A DNA stretch of 64,000 bases from a bacterium (GTDB lineage: Bacteria; 4484-113; JAGGVC01), in NCBI GenBank assembly GCA_039961635.1, contig JABRWB010000001.1, forward strand, positions 1 to 64,000, in the 5' to 3' direction. The notes beneath the pieces were generated by a model that was given only the letters and a program-made list of their open reading frames with translations, made no database searches and was not told where the DNA came from. Position 1 is the stretch's first letter, and the number at the start of each line of letters is the position of its first letter. A program made the position numbers and the translations under genes. Shown here piece after piece: positions 51,884 to 60,126 of the stretch.

Positions 51884-52906
51884 ATGGTAAACCGGAATTT
51901 AAGTATTGTGTTGGCGTTTCTTTTCCAGGCGGCGATGGCGCTTGCAACGTCTTGCCCCGCGCCAGAAAAGGAATCCCCCCCGCCCAAGCAACCGCAAGCG
52001 GCGATGCCAGCTGACGAGCTTTCCGGGAGATTAACGATTTTTCATGCGGGAAGCCTCTCGGTGCCGCTCGCCGAAGTTTCGAAGGCGTTCGAAGCGAAGC
52101 ATCCAAAGGTTAAGGTGCTCGCCGAAGCAGCGGGAAGCCGCGACACCGCGCGCAAAGTCAGCGATCTGGGACAGACCTGCGACATAGTCGCCTGCGCGGA
52201 TTACGAGGTCATAGACGAGCTGCTCATTCCCGATCACGCATCGTTCAACATAAGATTCGCTCGAAACAGGATAATTATCGCCTATACCGACAAATCGCTT
52301 CGCGCGCAGGAGTTGACGACCACCAACTGGCACGAGCTGCTACTTTTGGACGAAGTAAAATTCGGCCGCGCCGACCCGGACCGCGATCCATGCGGATATC
52401 GCACGCTCATGGTTTTCCAGCTCGCGGAAAAGCTATACGCGAAACCGGGGCTCGCCGACGCGCTCACGAAAAAGGACGGGGATAAATACATAAGGCCCAA
52501 GGAGACCGACCTGCTTGCGCTCTTGGAATCCGGCGAGATCGACTACCTTTTCATTTACTACTCGGTGGCCGTCCAGCATAATCTTAAATACCTCGATCTC
52601 CCCGGCGAGGTGAACCTGGGAGATGTGGATCGCTCGCAGGAATACAAATCCGCTTCCGTCGAGGTCGTCGGAAAATCCCCGGGCGAATTCACGACTCTTT
52701 ACGGCGCGCCGATTGTTTATGCCGTGACGATTCCCAAAAACTCTTCAAATCCAAGGGCTGCCGCAGCTTATCTCGAATTCCTGCTGTCGCCAGAAGGGGG
52801 GGCGATCATCGAAAAATGCGGGCAGCCGCCGATTTCGCCCGCAGTGTGCGCGCAGTACGAGGCGCTGCCTGAATCCCTGAAGCCGCTTTGCATCGCGGCC
52901 GAATGA
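51884..52906 (+). CDS. wtpA: Tungstate/molybdate ABC transporter binding protein (WtpA/ModA type)
   Basis: 340 residues from the ATG at 51884 (AAAGGATG upstream; an earlier start at 51818 lies inside the previous gene). A signal sequence ends in LATSC, probably a lipoprotein anchor. The mature part, LTIFHAGSLSVPLAEVSKAF, DIVACADYEVIDELLIPDHA, FARNRIIIAYTDKS and LESGEIDYLFIYYSVAVQH, matches the WtpA-like class of oxyanion-binding proteins of archaea and anaerobes more than E. coli ModA. Some of these bind tungstate with very high affinity. The permease and ATPase follow after fdhD. Confidence 0.88.
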   Translation: MVNRNLSIVLAFLFQAAMALATSCPAPEKESPPPKQPQAAMPADELSGRLTIFHAGSLSVPLAEVSKAFEAKHPKVKVLAEAAGSRDTARKVSDLGQTCDIVACADYEVIDELLIPDHASFNIRFARNRIIIAYTDKSLRAQELTTTNWHELLLLDEVKFGRADPDRDPCGYRTLMVFQLAEKLYAKPGLADALTKKDGDKYIRPKETDLLALLESGEIDYLFIYYSVAVQHNLKYLDLPGEVNLGDVDRSQEYKSASVEVVGKSPGEFTTLYGAPIVYAVTIPKNSSNPRAAAAYLEFLLSPEGGAIIEKCGQPPISPAVCAQYEALPESLKPLCIAAE

Positions 52907-53715
52907 ACATGACCAAAGAAAGCGAAAATCCGACTATTTCATTGCCTGCCCTCAGATTCGGCGACTCGGCGCAGCCCATCGCCATCGACGAGCGGGTGAT
53001 AGTGGAAAGGCTTTTCCGCATCATGCTCAACGGAGAGGAGTACGCGGCGGCAAGCATCCTTCCGGGCATGGAAAGGGAATTCGTTTACGGATTTCTTTAT
53101 ACTTCCGGAGCGATTTCCCGAGCAGAAGATGTGACCGATTTGCAGATTGCAGGGGATGGGGCTGCCGCGTTTGTCAGTACCGACGGGAAGACATTCGACG
53201 AATACCTTTACAAAGCCAGACTGCCTTTAACTCCGGGAACCGCTTGCGGAGCCGAGCCGCAGGCGATTTCCACAGCGGGATTGCCGGCGCTCGTATCCGA
53301 TTTACGCGTACGGCCCAGCGACATACTCGATGCGCTGAAAACAGTGAGGGCGGAATCCGCCTTGTTTCGGGAAACGGGGGGGGTGCACAGCGTCGCACTG
53401 TTCGATTCAGACGGGCGGCTTGTCGCGCGTGCGGACGACGTAGGCAGGCACAACGCATTCGACAAGATCGCGGGAGCATGCCTGCTTTGCAAGCTAAATC
53501 CTTCGGCGCTGTTCGCGGTGACGACGGGGAGATTGTCTTCCGAAATAGTCGGAAAATGCTGGCGGCTTGGAGTTCCCCTGCTCGTCTCTCCGTCGTGCGC
53601 GACGTCCCGCGCCATTGAAATCGCGGCACTTGCGAATATTGCACTTTGCGGATTCGCGCGCGGCCGCAGGCTGGCCGTTTACAGCGCCGATTGGCGGATA
53701 GGAGGGCGAGAATGA
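52903..53715 (+). CDS. fdhD: Sulfur carrier protein FdhD
   Basis: 270 residues from the ATG at 52903, overlapping the wtpA stop (ATGA). FdhD carries sulfur from IscS to the bis-MGD cofactor of formate dehydrogenase. Seen: RLFRIMLNGEEYAAASILPG, REFVYGFLYTSGAIS, FRETGGVHSVALFDSDGR, ARADDVGRHNAFDKIAG, SSEIVGKCWRLGVPLLVSPS. The Cys loop reads T-A-C-G-A-E-P, with only the first Cys of the C-G-x-C-G motif of E. coli FdhD (whose first Cys is the essential one). It overlaps wtpB by 4 bp. Its position in a transporter operon underlines that the operon serves formate dehydrogenase. Confidence 0.92.
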   Translation: MNMTKESENPTISLPALRFGDSAQPIAIDERVIVERLFRIMLNGEEYAAASILPGMEREFVYGFLYTSGAISRAEDVTDLQIAGDGAAAFVSTDGKTFDEYLYKARLPLTPGTACGAEPQAISTAGLPALVSDLRVRPSDILDALKTVRAESALFRETGGVHSVALFDSDGRLVARADDVGRHNAFDKIAGACLLCKLNPSALFAVTTGRLSSEIVGKCWRLGVPLLVSPSCATSRAIEIAALANIALCGFARGRRLAVYSADWRIGGRE

Positions 53716-54512
53716 CAATCGGCTTGCGCAAAATATCGGGATTTGAACTTGCGGTCGAATTCGCGGGCGCGCTGCTTATCTTATTCATCGCAGCGCCGCT
53801 TGTCCGGCTTGTATTGGGAATATCCGCGGGCGGGATTGCCGATATTTTCCGCGACCGCGAGCTTTGGACTTCCATCGCTCTGACATTCAGGTGTGCGGCC
53901 GCGGCCGCAATTCTCGGCATTCTGTTCGGAGTTCCTCTTGCATACGTGCTCGCGCGTTCGCGCTTCCGATGCTCCTCGCTTATACAGGGCATCGTTGATT
54001 TGCCCGTCATGGTTCCGCATTCCGCTGCGGGAATCGCGCTTCTTGGAGTGCTGGGGAGGCATTCGCTGGCGCAAAAGGCCGCCGCGCCGCTGGGTATCGA
54101 ATTCGCCGGAACCGAGGCGGGAATCGCGCTCGCGATGACATTCGTCTCCGTCCCGTTTCTGGTGAACGCGGCGCGAGCCGGATTCGAGGCCGTTCCGGTG
54201 CGGCTTGAGAACGCGGCCCGCTCGCTCGGCGCGGCGCCTGCGCGAGTTTTCTTCTCGATTTCCCTTCCCCTCGCGTGGCGCTCGATTCTGGGCGGCGCGG
54301 CTTTGATGTGGGGGCGCGGAATAAGCGAATTCGGCGCGGTGATAATAATCGCTTACCATCCTGCCACCGCACCGGTGCTGGTGTTCCAGCGCTTCAGCGA
54401 CTTCGGGCTGAACGCGTCGCGCAGCGCGGCAGCAGTGCTCGTTGTCGCGGCGCTGGCCGTGTTCGCGATTCTACGCGCAATCGGCCGAGCCAATGGAGGC
54501 GAGCCGCGATGA
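53712..54512 (+). CDS. wtpB: Tungstate/molybdate ABC transporter permease
   Basis: 266 residues from the ATG at 53712 (ATGA overlap with fdhD). Six transmembrane helices of the ModB/CysT/WtpB family. The cytoplasmic coupling loop ENAARSLGAAPARVFFSISL with its E-A-A-x-x-x-G motif contacts the ATPase. VDLPVMVPHSAAGIALLGVL and ISEFGAVIIIAYHPATAPVL are typical of the family. Confidence 0.92.
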   Translation: MTIGLRKISGFELAVEFAGALLILFIAAPLVRLVLGISAGGIADIFRDRELWTSIALTFRCAAAAAILGILFGVPLAYVLARSRFRCSSLIQGIVDLPVMVPHSAAGIALLGVLGRHSLAQKAAAPLGIEFAGTEAGIALAMTFVSVPFLVNAARAGFEAVPVRLENAARSLGAAPARVFFSISLPLAWRSILGGAALMWGRGISEFGAVIIIAYHPATAPVLVFQRFSDFGLNASRSAAAVLVVAALAVFAILRAIGRANGGEPR

Positions 54513-55549
54513 CGCTGGAGTTGCGGAATGTAACGAAGCGGCTCGGCGGGTTCGAGCTGCGGGATTTCTCGCTGACTGTCGGGGAGGGGGAGTACTTCGT
54601 GCTTCTCGGCCCGTCCGGCGTGGGTAAATCGGTGTTGCTGGAAACGATTGCGGGACTGCTGCCTCCCGACTCGGGACGGATTCTTTGGAAAGGCACTGAC
54701 GTAACCGGACTTCCGCCGAATTCGCGCGGATTTGCCGTCGTCTATCAGGATTACGCGCTTTTTCCGCACATGTGCGTTCGGGCGAACATCGAGTTCGGGC
54801 CGAGGGCGAATGGTCTGCGAAGGCATGAAATCGCCGAGCGCGCAAGGCACGCTGCGGAACTGGCGGGAATTGCGCCGCTTCTCGAACGGATGCCCGGAAC
54901 ACTTTCGGGAGGTGAAGCCCAGCGCGTCGCGCTGGCGCGCGCTGTCGCGGTATCGCCGGAATTGCTGCTTTTGGACGAGCCGCTTTCGGCGGTGGACATG
55001 CGCCTTCGGCGCGAGCTGCGCAGGGAACTAAAAAAAATCCACCTGACCACCGGCAGGACGTTCCTGCATGTCACGCACGACGTGGACGAGGCGATGGAGC
55101 TTGGAGACAGAATCGGCGTATTGCTGGACGGCAAATTGCGCGCGGTTGACGCGCCTGCGGATGCGTTCCGGTCGCCGAAGGATCCAACCGTTGCGGAATT
55201 TCTCGGCATGCGCAATGTGATAGCGGTAGAAAGCCTCGATGAGGAATATTGCCTCGCGGCGGGACTGCGAATTCATATCGGCAAGCGGAATGTATCATTC
55301 AGCCATATCTGGATCAGGCCGGAAGAAATAATCCTGTCGAGAGTGCCCTTTGAATCGAGCGCTCGCAATCAAATCGCGTGCAGGGTTGCGGAATGGTCTC
55401 CTACGGGAACACTGGTGGCCGTGCAGCTTCGGGCCGGCAGGCTGGAATTGCGCGCGCTGATAACCTATGGGGCATTTGATGAATTGGCAATCGAAGCCGG
55501 AAACAACCTATATGCCACATTCAAAAGCTCATCGGTGGTATGTTTTTAG
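54509..55549 (+). CDS. wtpC: Tungstate/molybdate ABC transporter ATPase
   Basis: 346 residues from the ATG at 54509 (ATGA overlap). Walker A GPSGVGKS, Q-loop VVYQDYALFPH, signature LSGGEAQRVALARA, Walker B LLLLDEPLSAVD and H-loop LHVTHDVDEA. Past residue about 235 is a C-terminal TOBE/MOP-like beta domain (HIWIRPEEIILSRVPFESSA; GTLVAVQLRAGRLELRALIT), which may bind the oxyanion and inhibit transport. It is the last gene of the long operon. Confidence 0.94.
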   Translation: MTLELRNVTKRLGGFELRDFSLTVGEGEYFVLLGPSGVGKSVLLETIAGLLPPDSGRILWKGTDVTGLPPNSRGFAVVYQDYALFPHMCVRANIEFGPRANGLRRHEIAERARHAAELAGIAPLLERMPGTLSGGEAQRVALARAVAVSPELLLLDEPLSAVDMRLRRELRRELKKIHLTTGRTFLHVTHDVDEAMELGDRIGVLLDGKLRAVDAPADAFRSPKDPTVAEFLGMRNVIAVESLDEEYCLAAGLRIHIGKRNVSFSHIWIRPEEIILSRVPFESSARNQIACRVAEWSPTGTLVAVQLRAGRLELRALITYGAFDELAIEAGNNLYATFKSSSVVCF

Positions 55550-55729
55550 ACAAAAAGCTCAAATATCGCGCGGAAAGCCGAATGAGACATTATTGGGAAA
55601 AGTTCCGCTCCAGTTGTGACCGCCAAAGCTATTGTACAACCGGGAAAGGCTGTCATTAGTTTCATCCCCGATCACTCTCCGGCGTTTTGCAGCCATCTTG
55701 ACGATTTCGAACGACAACCTACCCGACTT

Positions 55730-56524
55730 TCAAGGAAGCAGAAGCTTAACCGCCGATGCGAGCATTACCGCGGCAAGCAACAGCCGCAAGGTTTTCACAC
55801 CCGCCACTTTTGCGCCGAATCTTGCTCCCAAAATCGCTCCCAGCATTGCAAACGGAAGAAGCGGCCAAAATGTGCCGAAATCAAGCCTGGAAGCGAATAC
55901 GCGCCCCAACAAACCCGCCATTGAATTGACGACGATGAAAACGGAGGATATGGCCGCCGCCTGATTTACCCGCGCCCAGCATGTGAGAACAAGCAGGGGA
56001 CTAAGAAAAATTCCTCCGCCTATGCCGATTATGCCCGAAATCAAGCCGACAACTCCCGCGGACGCCGTTAAAACCGGCCAACGCACCGGTTTCAATATGT
56101 CTTCCCCACCGAAATAATGGAGAAAGGCGATTCGAAAGGCGGCGAAAGCAAGCGCCGCCCCCAAAAGCAGCTCCAAATGGCCGGTTTGAACATCGAGCCA
56201 TCCTCCGATTAATGCGAAGGGGAACGATGCCGCCAGAACGGGCAATAGTAGCGATGCTTTCAAGTTCCCGGATTTGATGTAAGTGAGGGCAGCCACGCCC
56301 GCCACCAATATATTCAAAACGAGCGAGGCTGTTGCGGCCTGGTTGACCGGAACGGACAACAACGCCATTACGGCCAAGTACGCCGATGCTCCTCCGTGGC
56401 CGACGGAGGAATACAGCGCGGCCGCAACAAAAACCAGCGCCGCCAGCAAAAATAGGTTGAATCCTGTTAATTCCACTTTGAATCGCTTCTTTATGTCATT
56501 CGGGTCGATGTGACGACTCCGCAC
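55730..56524 (-). CDS. TauE/SafE (TSUP) family membrane transporter
   Basis: 264 residues with about eight transmembrane helices in two homologous halves (VAAALYSSVGHGGASAYLAV; GVVGLISGIIGIGGGIFLSP), the glycine-rich signature of TSUP proteins that move sulfite, sulfoacetate or related anions. The GTG start lies inside the preceding MOSC gene (28-bp overlap), so translation is coupled. It ends the second Moco operon. With MOSC proteins and a thiosulfate/tetrathionate-type ferredoxin subunit nearby, sulfur oxyanion transport is a reasonable but unproven guess. Confidence 0.85.
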   Translation of the reverse strand: MRSRHIDPNDIKKRFKVELTGFNLFLLAALVFVAAALYSSVGHGGASAYLAVMALLSVPVNQAATASLVLNILVAGVAALTYIKSGNLKASLLLPVLAASFPFALIGGWLDVQTGHLELLLGAALAFAAFRIAFLHYFGGEDILKPVRWPVLTASAGVVGLISGIIGIGGGIFLSPLLVLTCWARVNQAAAISSVFIVVNSMAGLLGRVFASRLDFGTFWPLLPFAMLGAILGARFGAKVAGVKTLRLLLAAVMLASAVKLLLP

Positions 56525-56984
56525 TTCTTATGAAAACCGCATCACCCTTGCGCACAATTCCGCCGCTTAGAACGCGGGCGAATATTCCCTCTCGCGGCAT
56601 CACGCAATCGCCCGCCTGTCTGAATATCTCGCATCGCGAATGGCATTCCTTTCCAATTTGCGTCACTTCCAATTCCGCGTCGCCTATCCTCAACCTGTCT
56701 CCTATTTGCAAACCCGGCAGGTCTATGTCCTCGGTCGTTATGTTCTCGGCGAAATCGCCCGGTCCGACTTCCAACCCCATTTTGCGTATCTTATCAATGC
56801 TCTCAACGGCCAAAAAGCTTACTTGCCGGTTCCAGTCTGCCGCATGGGCGTCGCCTTCTATGCCCCAATCCGGCACCAGCAACGCCCAATCCACGTTGCG
56901 TTTTCGCGTTCCCTTCCTCTCGCTAATCGAAACCGCAACCACTTTGCCTTGCCGATTTTCTTTTCGATTCATATTTAGTTCCAT
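56496..56984 (-). CDS. MOSC-domain protein
   Basis: About 162 residues from the ATG at 56984; ATG 56972 is an alternative. A single MOSC domain: LLVPDWGIEGDAHAADWNRQ, VGPGDFAENITTEDIDLPGL, LEVTQIGKECHSRCEIFRQA with the conserved Cys, and CVMPREGIFARVLSGGIVRK. Very similar in layout to the MOSC half of the fusion at 50917. It overlaps the 3' end of moeA2 and the 5' end of the TSUP gene. It is one of three MOSC domains in this window. Confidence 0.9.
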   Translation of the reverse strand: MELNMNRKENRQGKVVAVSISERKGTRKRNVDWALLVPDWGIEGDAHAADWNRQVSFLAVESIDKIRKMGLEVGPGDFAENITTEDIDLPGLQIGDRLRIGDAELEVTQIGKECHSRCEIFRQAGDCVMPREGIFARVLSGGIVRKGDAVFIRSAESSHRPE

Positions 56985-58228
56985 GGCAACCACTCGATTT
57001 CCACAACCTCGCCCTCCTGCAGAATGTCGCGCTCCCGTGGAAAAGCAATCAGGCAGTTCGCTTGAAACAGCCCGCGCAGCAAATGCGAATCGCGTCCAGC
57101 CATGGGCCGCACTTCAATTCCGTTTTCGGAGTACCCCGCGATTCCGCGGACAAATTCCAGTCTTTGGGCCTGCCTGGCGATGCCGCCGGTCAACCGTGCA
57201 AAGCCGCGGCGGTGCGACTTAGGGATTGCTCCGGTTAGACGCTCGATCGCGGGACAGACCAGCTTAACGAATGACAGCAATGCAGCAACGGGGTTGCCGG
57301 GCAGTCCGAAAAACAGCCCCGTGTTGCCATCACTGCACCGATAGGTCGCGAACAACGTCGGCTTGCCCGGCTTTATGGCGACGCCGTGGAACACGATGCG
57401 CATTCCGAGCCGCATGCAGGCTTCCCGCACGAAATCCCTGTCTCCAGCCGAAACTCCGCCCGCGCTAAGAATAATTTGCGAAGTATCCGTAAATCCGTTG
57501 ATTTTTTCCACTATCTCGCTTAAGTCGTCCTTGCAGTGAAACGCATGCTCCAATTTCAATCCCAGCAATTGCACCGCCGCCTCGAGCGCAGCCAAATTGG
57601 AGTCATAAATTTGCCCTGCGGCGATCGGTGCGCCGGGCAGGACGACCTCATCGCCCGTGGCCAGCAACGAAACTCGCGGCACGCAAGTTGCAACCGCATG
57701 AGCCAATCCTTGGGCCGCGTGCAGCGCAATCAACGGCGGATCCAGTTTCGAGCCGGCTTCCGCAATCATCTCCCCTTTGCGGCAGTCCCCGCCTTTGAGC
57801 CTGATGTTTTCCCCCGGCCGCGCCGGATTACGCAGCACTACGAAATCATCCGATTCTTCAACATCTTCGCGCATGATCACGGCTTCGACGCCGGAGGATA
57901 CGGCGGTGCCTGTCATAAGCTTGATGCAAGTCCTCGGTTGCAGATCACCTTCGACGGTTGCTCCAGCGTGAGCGACTCCGGCGATTTTGAGCGTTACCGG
58001 ATTCTTCGGCGACGCCCCTTGCGCGTCCGACAGGCGCAATCCGAATCCATCCACGGAAGAGCAATCGAACCGGGGCAAATCCGCGGAGGCGAACAACGGT
58101 TCCGCGAGGAAACGTCCTTGCGCCATTTCAAGCGGAACCTCTTCGGCAGGCAAACGCGTGCATTGATCGAGGATCGCCGCCAGGGCTTCTTCATAGCTAA
58201 TCAACGGAATTCGTCTCTCCGGAGCCAT
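56975..58228 (-). CDS. moeA: Second molybdopterin molybdenumtransferase MoeA
   Basis: 417 residues from the ATG at 58228. Motifs: PRFDCSSVDGFGLRLSDAQG (usually D-K-S-x-M-D-G-Y-A), CIKLMTGTAVSSGVEAVIMR, GENIRLKGGDCRKGEM, LATGDEVVLPGAPI, QIYDSNLAALEAAVQLLGL, LSAGGVSAGDRDFVREA and FFGLPGNPVAALLSFVKLVC. It is clearly diverged from the MoeA at 48462 (for example C-S-S-V-D-G-F against K-S-A-V-D-G-Y), so the two are not a recent duplication. Paralogous MoeA proteins are known to specialise for Mo or W in some prokaryotes; which is which cannot be told here. Confidence 0.9.
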   Translation of the reverse strand: MAPERRIPLISYEEALAAILDQCTRLPAEEVPLEMAQGRFLAEPLFASADLPRFDCSSVDGFGLRLSDAQGASPKNPVTLKIAGVAHAGATVEGDLQPRTCIKLMTGTAVSSGVEAVIMREDVEESDDFVVLRNPARPGENIRLKGGDCRKGEMIAEAGSKLDPPLIALHAAQGLAHAVATCVPRVSLLATGDEVVLPGAPIAAGQIYDSNLAALEAAVQLLGLKLEHAFHCKDDLSEIVEKINGFTDTSQIILSAGGVSAGDRDFVREACMRLGMRIVFHGVAIKPGKPTLFATYRCSDGNTGLFFGLPGNPVAALLSFVKLVCPAIERLTGAIPKSHRRGFARLTGGIARQAQRLEFVRGIAGYSENGIEVRPMAGRDSHLLRGLFQANCLIAFPRERDILQEGEVVEIEWLPWN

Positions 58229-59144
58229 ATGTTTCGATATGCCCTTCCCCCCGGCGCGCCGCAAGGTAATGCAGGACGGCGGGGAAAACGGCCTGCATGG
58301 CGTCGGCAGCGGCGTGTACCGATCCGGGCAGATTGATATAAAGCGTATTGCCGCGCAGTCCGGCGACGGCGCGGCTTAGTATCGCGTACGGCGTTCTTTC
58401 CCGGCCGTAGGCGCGTATCGCTTCCGCTATTCCCGGCGCTTCGCGTTCAATAACCGCTTTTGTAGCTTCGGGCGCAACATCGCGATTTCCCAATCCCGTG
58501 CCGCCGCACGTGAACACAAAGTCCAAATCCAGCTCGTCGGCGTATGCCGCAAGCACCGACGCCGCGGCGTCCGCATCATCGGGAATCACCCGAAAATCTT
58601 CGACAAGCAATTCGTGTTGCCGCAAAGTTTTTTTGATTAATTCGCCGGAGCGGTCCCGCTTTTCGCCTGCGGCCACGCGGTCGGAAAAGACAAGCACCGC
58701 CGCACGGGGTTGGGAGGCGAATACATTCTGGAAATCCGATTTCCCGCCCTGCTTTGAAAGCAAACGGATAGATGAAATTTCCAGGCTTTCGTCGAGCATT
58801 TTCAACATGTCGTATAAAGTGAGGGCCGCCACTCCCGCGGCGGTGAGAGCTTCCATTTCCACGCCGGTCTTGTCTATCGCTTTGACGGTGGTCACAACCG
58901 TAATCGAGTTTTCTCCCAAATCGAAATCGACGCCCGCATATTCAACCTGCAACGGGTGGCAAAAAGGAATGATCCGGCTCGTATCTTTGGCGGCCAGTAT
59001 CGCGGCGACGCGCGCAACTTGGAGGGCATCGCCCTTCGGCACTTTATTGTTCCTTACTTTTTCGAGCGTTTCAGGAGACATCCGCACGACGGATTGGGCT
59101 TTCGCAACGCGCAATGTTCGATTTTTGTGTGAAATGTCCAGCAA
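58197..59144 (-). CDS. MoaC - MoaB fusion protein
   Basis: 315 residues from the TTG at 59144; the RBS GGAGG lies 5 nt upstream, inside the last codons of moaA. Residues 1-145 are MoaC (LLDISHKNRTLRVAKAQS, IIPFCHPLQVEYAGVD, KTGVEMEALTAAGVAALTLY). Residues about 155-305 are a MoaB/MogA adenylyltransferase (RAAVLVFSDRVAAGEKRDRS, FVFTCGGTGLGNRDVAPEAT, AGLRGNTLYINLPGSVHAAA). The fusion links cPMP formation and molybdopterin adenylylation, two non-consecutive steps. It overlaps moeA2 by 32 bp. Confidence 0.9.
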   Translation of the reverse strand: MLDISHKNRTLRVAKAQSVVRMSPETLEKVRNNKVPKGDALQVARVAAILAAKDTSRIIPFCHPLQVEYAGVDFDLGENSITVVTTVKAIDKTGVEMEALTAAGVAALTLYDMLKMLDESLEISSIRLLSKQGGKSDFQNVFASQPRAAVLVFSDRVAAGEKRDRSGELIKKTLRQHELLVEDFRVIPDDADAAASVLAAYADELDLDFVFTCGGTGLGNRDVAPEATKAVIEREAPGIAEAIRAYGRERTPYAILSRAVAGLRGNTLYINLPGSVHAAADAMQAVFPAVLHYLAARRGEGHIETYGSGETNSVD

Positions 59145-59145
59145 G

Positions 59146-60126
59146 CTAGCCTCCGATCGCCGCCATTGGCTGGCAGGCGGCATGCTTTAATATTTCCGCG
59201 GGAGGATGGGCTTCCGGCTTGCGAAGAAGGCAGGATTGAATCAACCCGGCAAGATTTTCATCAGTAACGCCCTGGCGCAGAAGATCGCGCAAATTCAGCT
59301 CGGGCGGCGCGAACAGGCAGGTTTTCAATCCGCCGTCGGCCGTAATACGCAACCGGTTGCAGCGCGCGCAAAATTCGTCCGAAAGAGGAGAAATGAAACT
59401 GACAGTGCCTCCAAAGCCGCTTATCCTGAAATCCTTCGCTACACCTGCCTTTGTGGCGCTCGTGTGAAATGGCTTAAGGCGGTATCGCTCTTCAAGCTTG
59501 GCGAGCATTTTCGGATACGGCATATATTTCGCCGCGCTCCAACCGTTACCACGGAAAGGCATGTATTCTATAAATCTGATGTTCAAACGGGGATTGCGGG
59601 CCATTGCGGCAAAATCATGCAGCTCGTCGCAATTTATCCCCGCCATAACGACAACGTTTATCTTTACCTGCTTGAATCCGGCTTCCAGCGCTTCCTCGAT
59701 ACCCTCCAGCCCCCTGGGCAATGAATCCCTGCCGGTGATCGCTGTGTAACGCTCGCGACGCAGACTGTCGAGACTGATGTTCAACAGCCGGACGCCCGCC
59801 TTGTACAGGGGCCGGGCCAGTTCGCGAAGCAAAAGTCCATTCGTCGTGAGGGCCAGTGTTTCAACTCCGGGGATTCCGGCAATTCTTTGCGCCAGGTCGA
59901 CTATGCCTTTCCGCACCGTGGGTTCGCCGCCGGTTATTCTCACTTTTTTGATGCCATAACGCGCAAATAAAGCCGTGAGCCGCTCTATTTCTTCAAAGGT
60001 CAACAATGAATGATGACCGATGTCTGGAATCCCTTCCGGCGGCATGCAATATCTGCATCGCAAATTGCAGCGATCCGTCACGGATATGCGCAGGTACACA
60101 TGCTTTCTGCCGAATCCGTCAAGCAT
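59146..60126 (-). CDS. moaA: GTP 3',8-cyclase MoaA (full-length form)
   Basis: 326 residues from the ATG at 60126 (GGAG upstream). Radical-SAM motif in SVTDRCNLRCRYCMPPEGIP; KVRITGGEPTVRKG; LALTTNGLLL; RFIEYMPFRGNGWSAAKYMP; the C-terminal cluster FCARCNRLRITADGG with CLFAPPEL; and a terminal G-G. It has the middle segment that the short MoaA at 49673 lacks. It overlaps mobA by 8 bp and hands its end to the RBS of the next gene. Confidence 0.94.
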   Translation of the reverse strand: MLDGFGRKHVYLRISVTDRCNLRCRYCMPPEGIPDIGHHSLLTFEEIERLTALFARYGIKKVRITGGEPTVRKGIVDLAQRIAGIPGVETLALTTNGLLLRELARPLYKAGVRLLNISLDSLRRERYTAITGRDSLPRGLEGIEEALEAGFKQVKINVVVMAGINCDELHDFAAMARNPRLNIRFIEYMPFRGNGWSAAKYMPYPKMLAKLEERYRLKPFHTSATKAGVAKDFRISGFGGTVSFISPLSDEFCARCNRLRITADGGLKTCLFAPPELNLRDLLRQGVTDENLAGLIQSCLLRKPEAHPPAEILKHAACQPMAAIGG

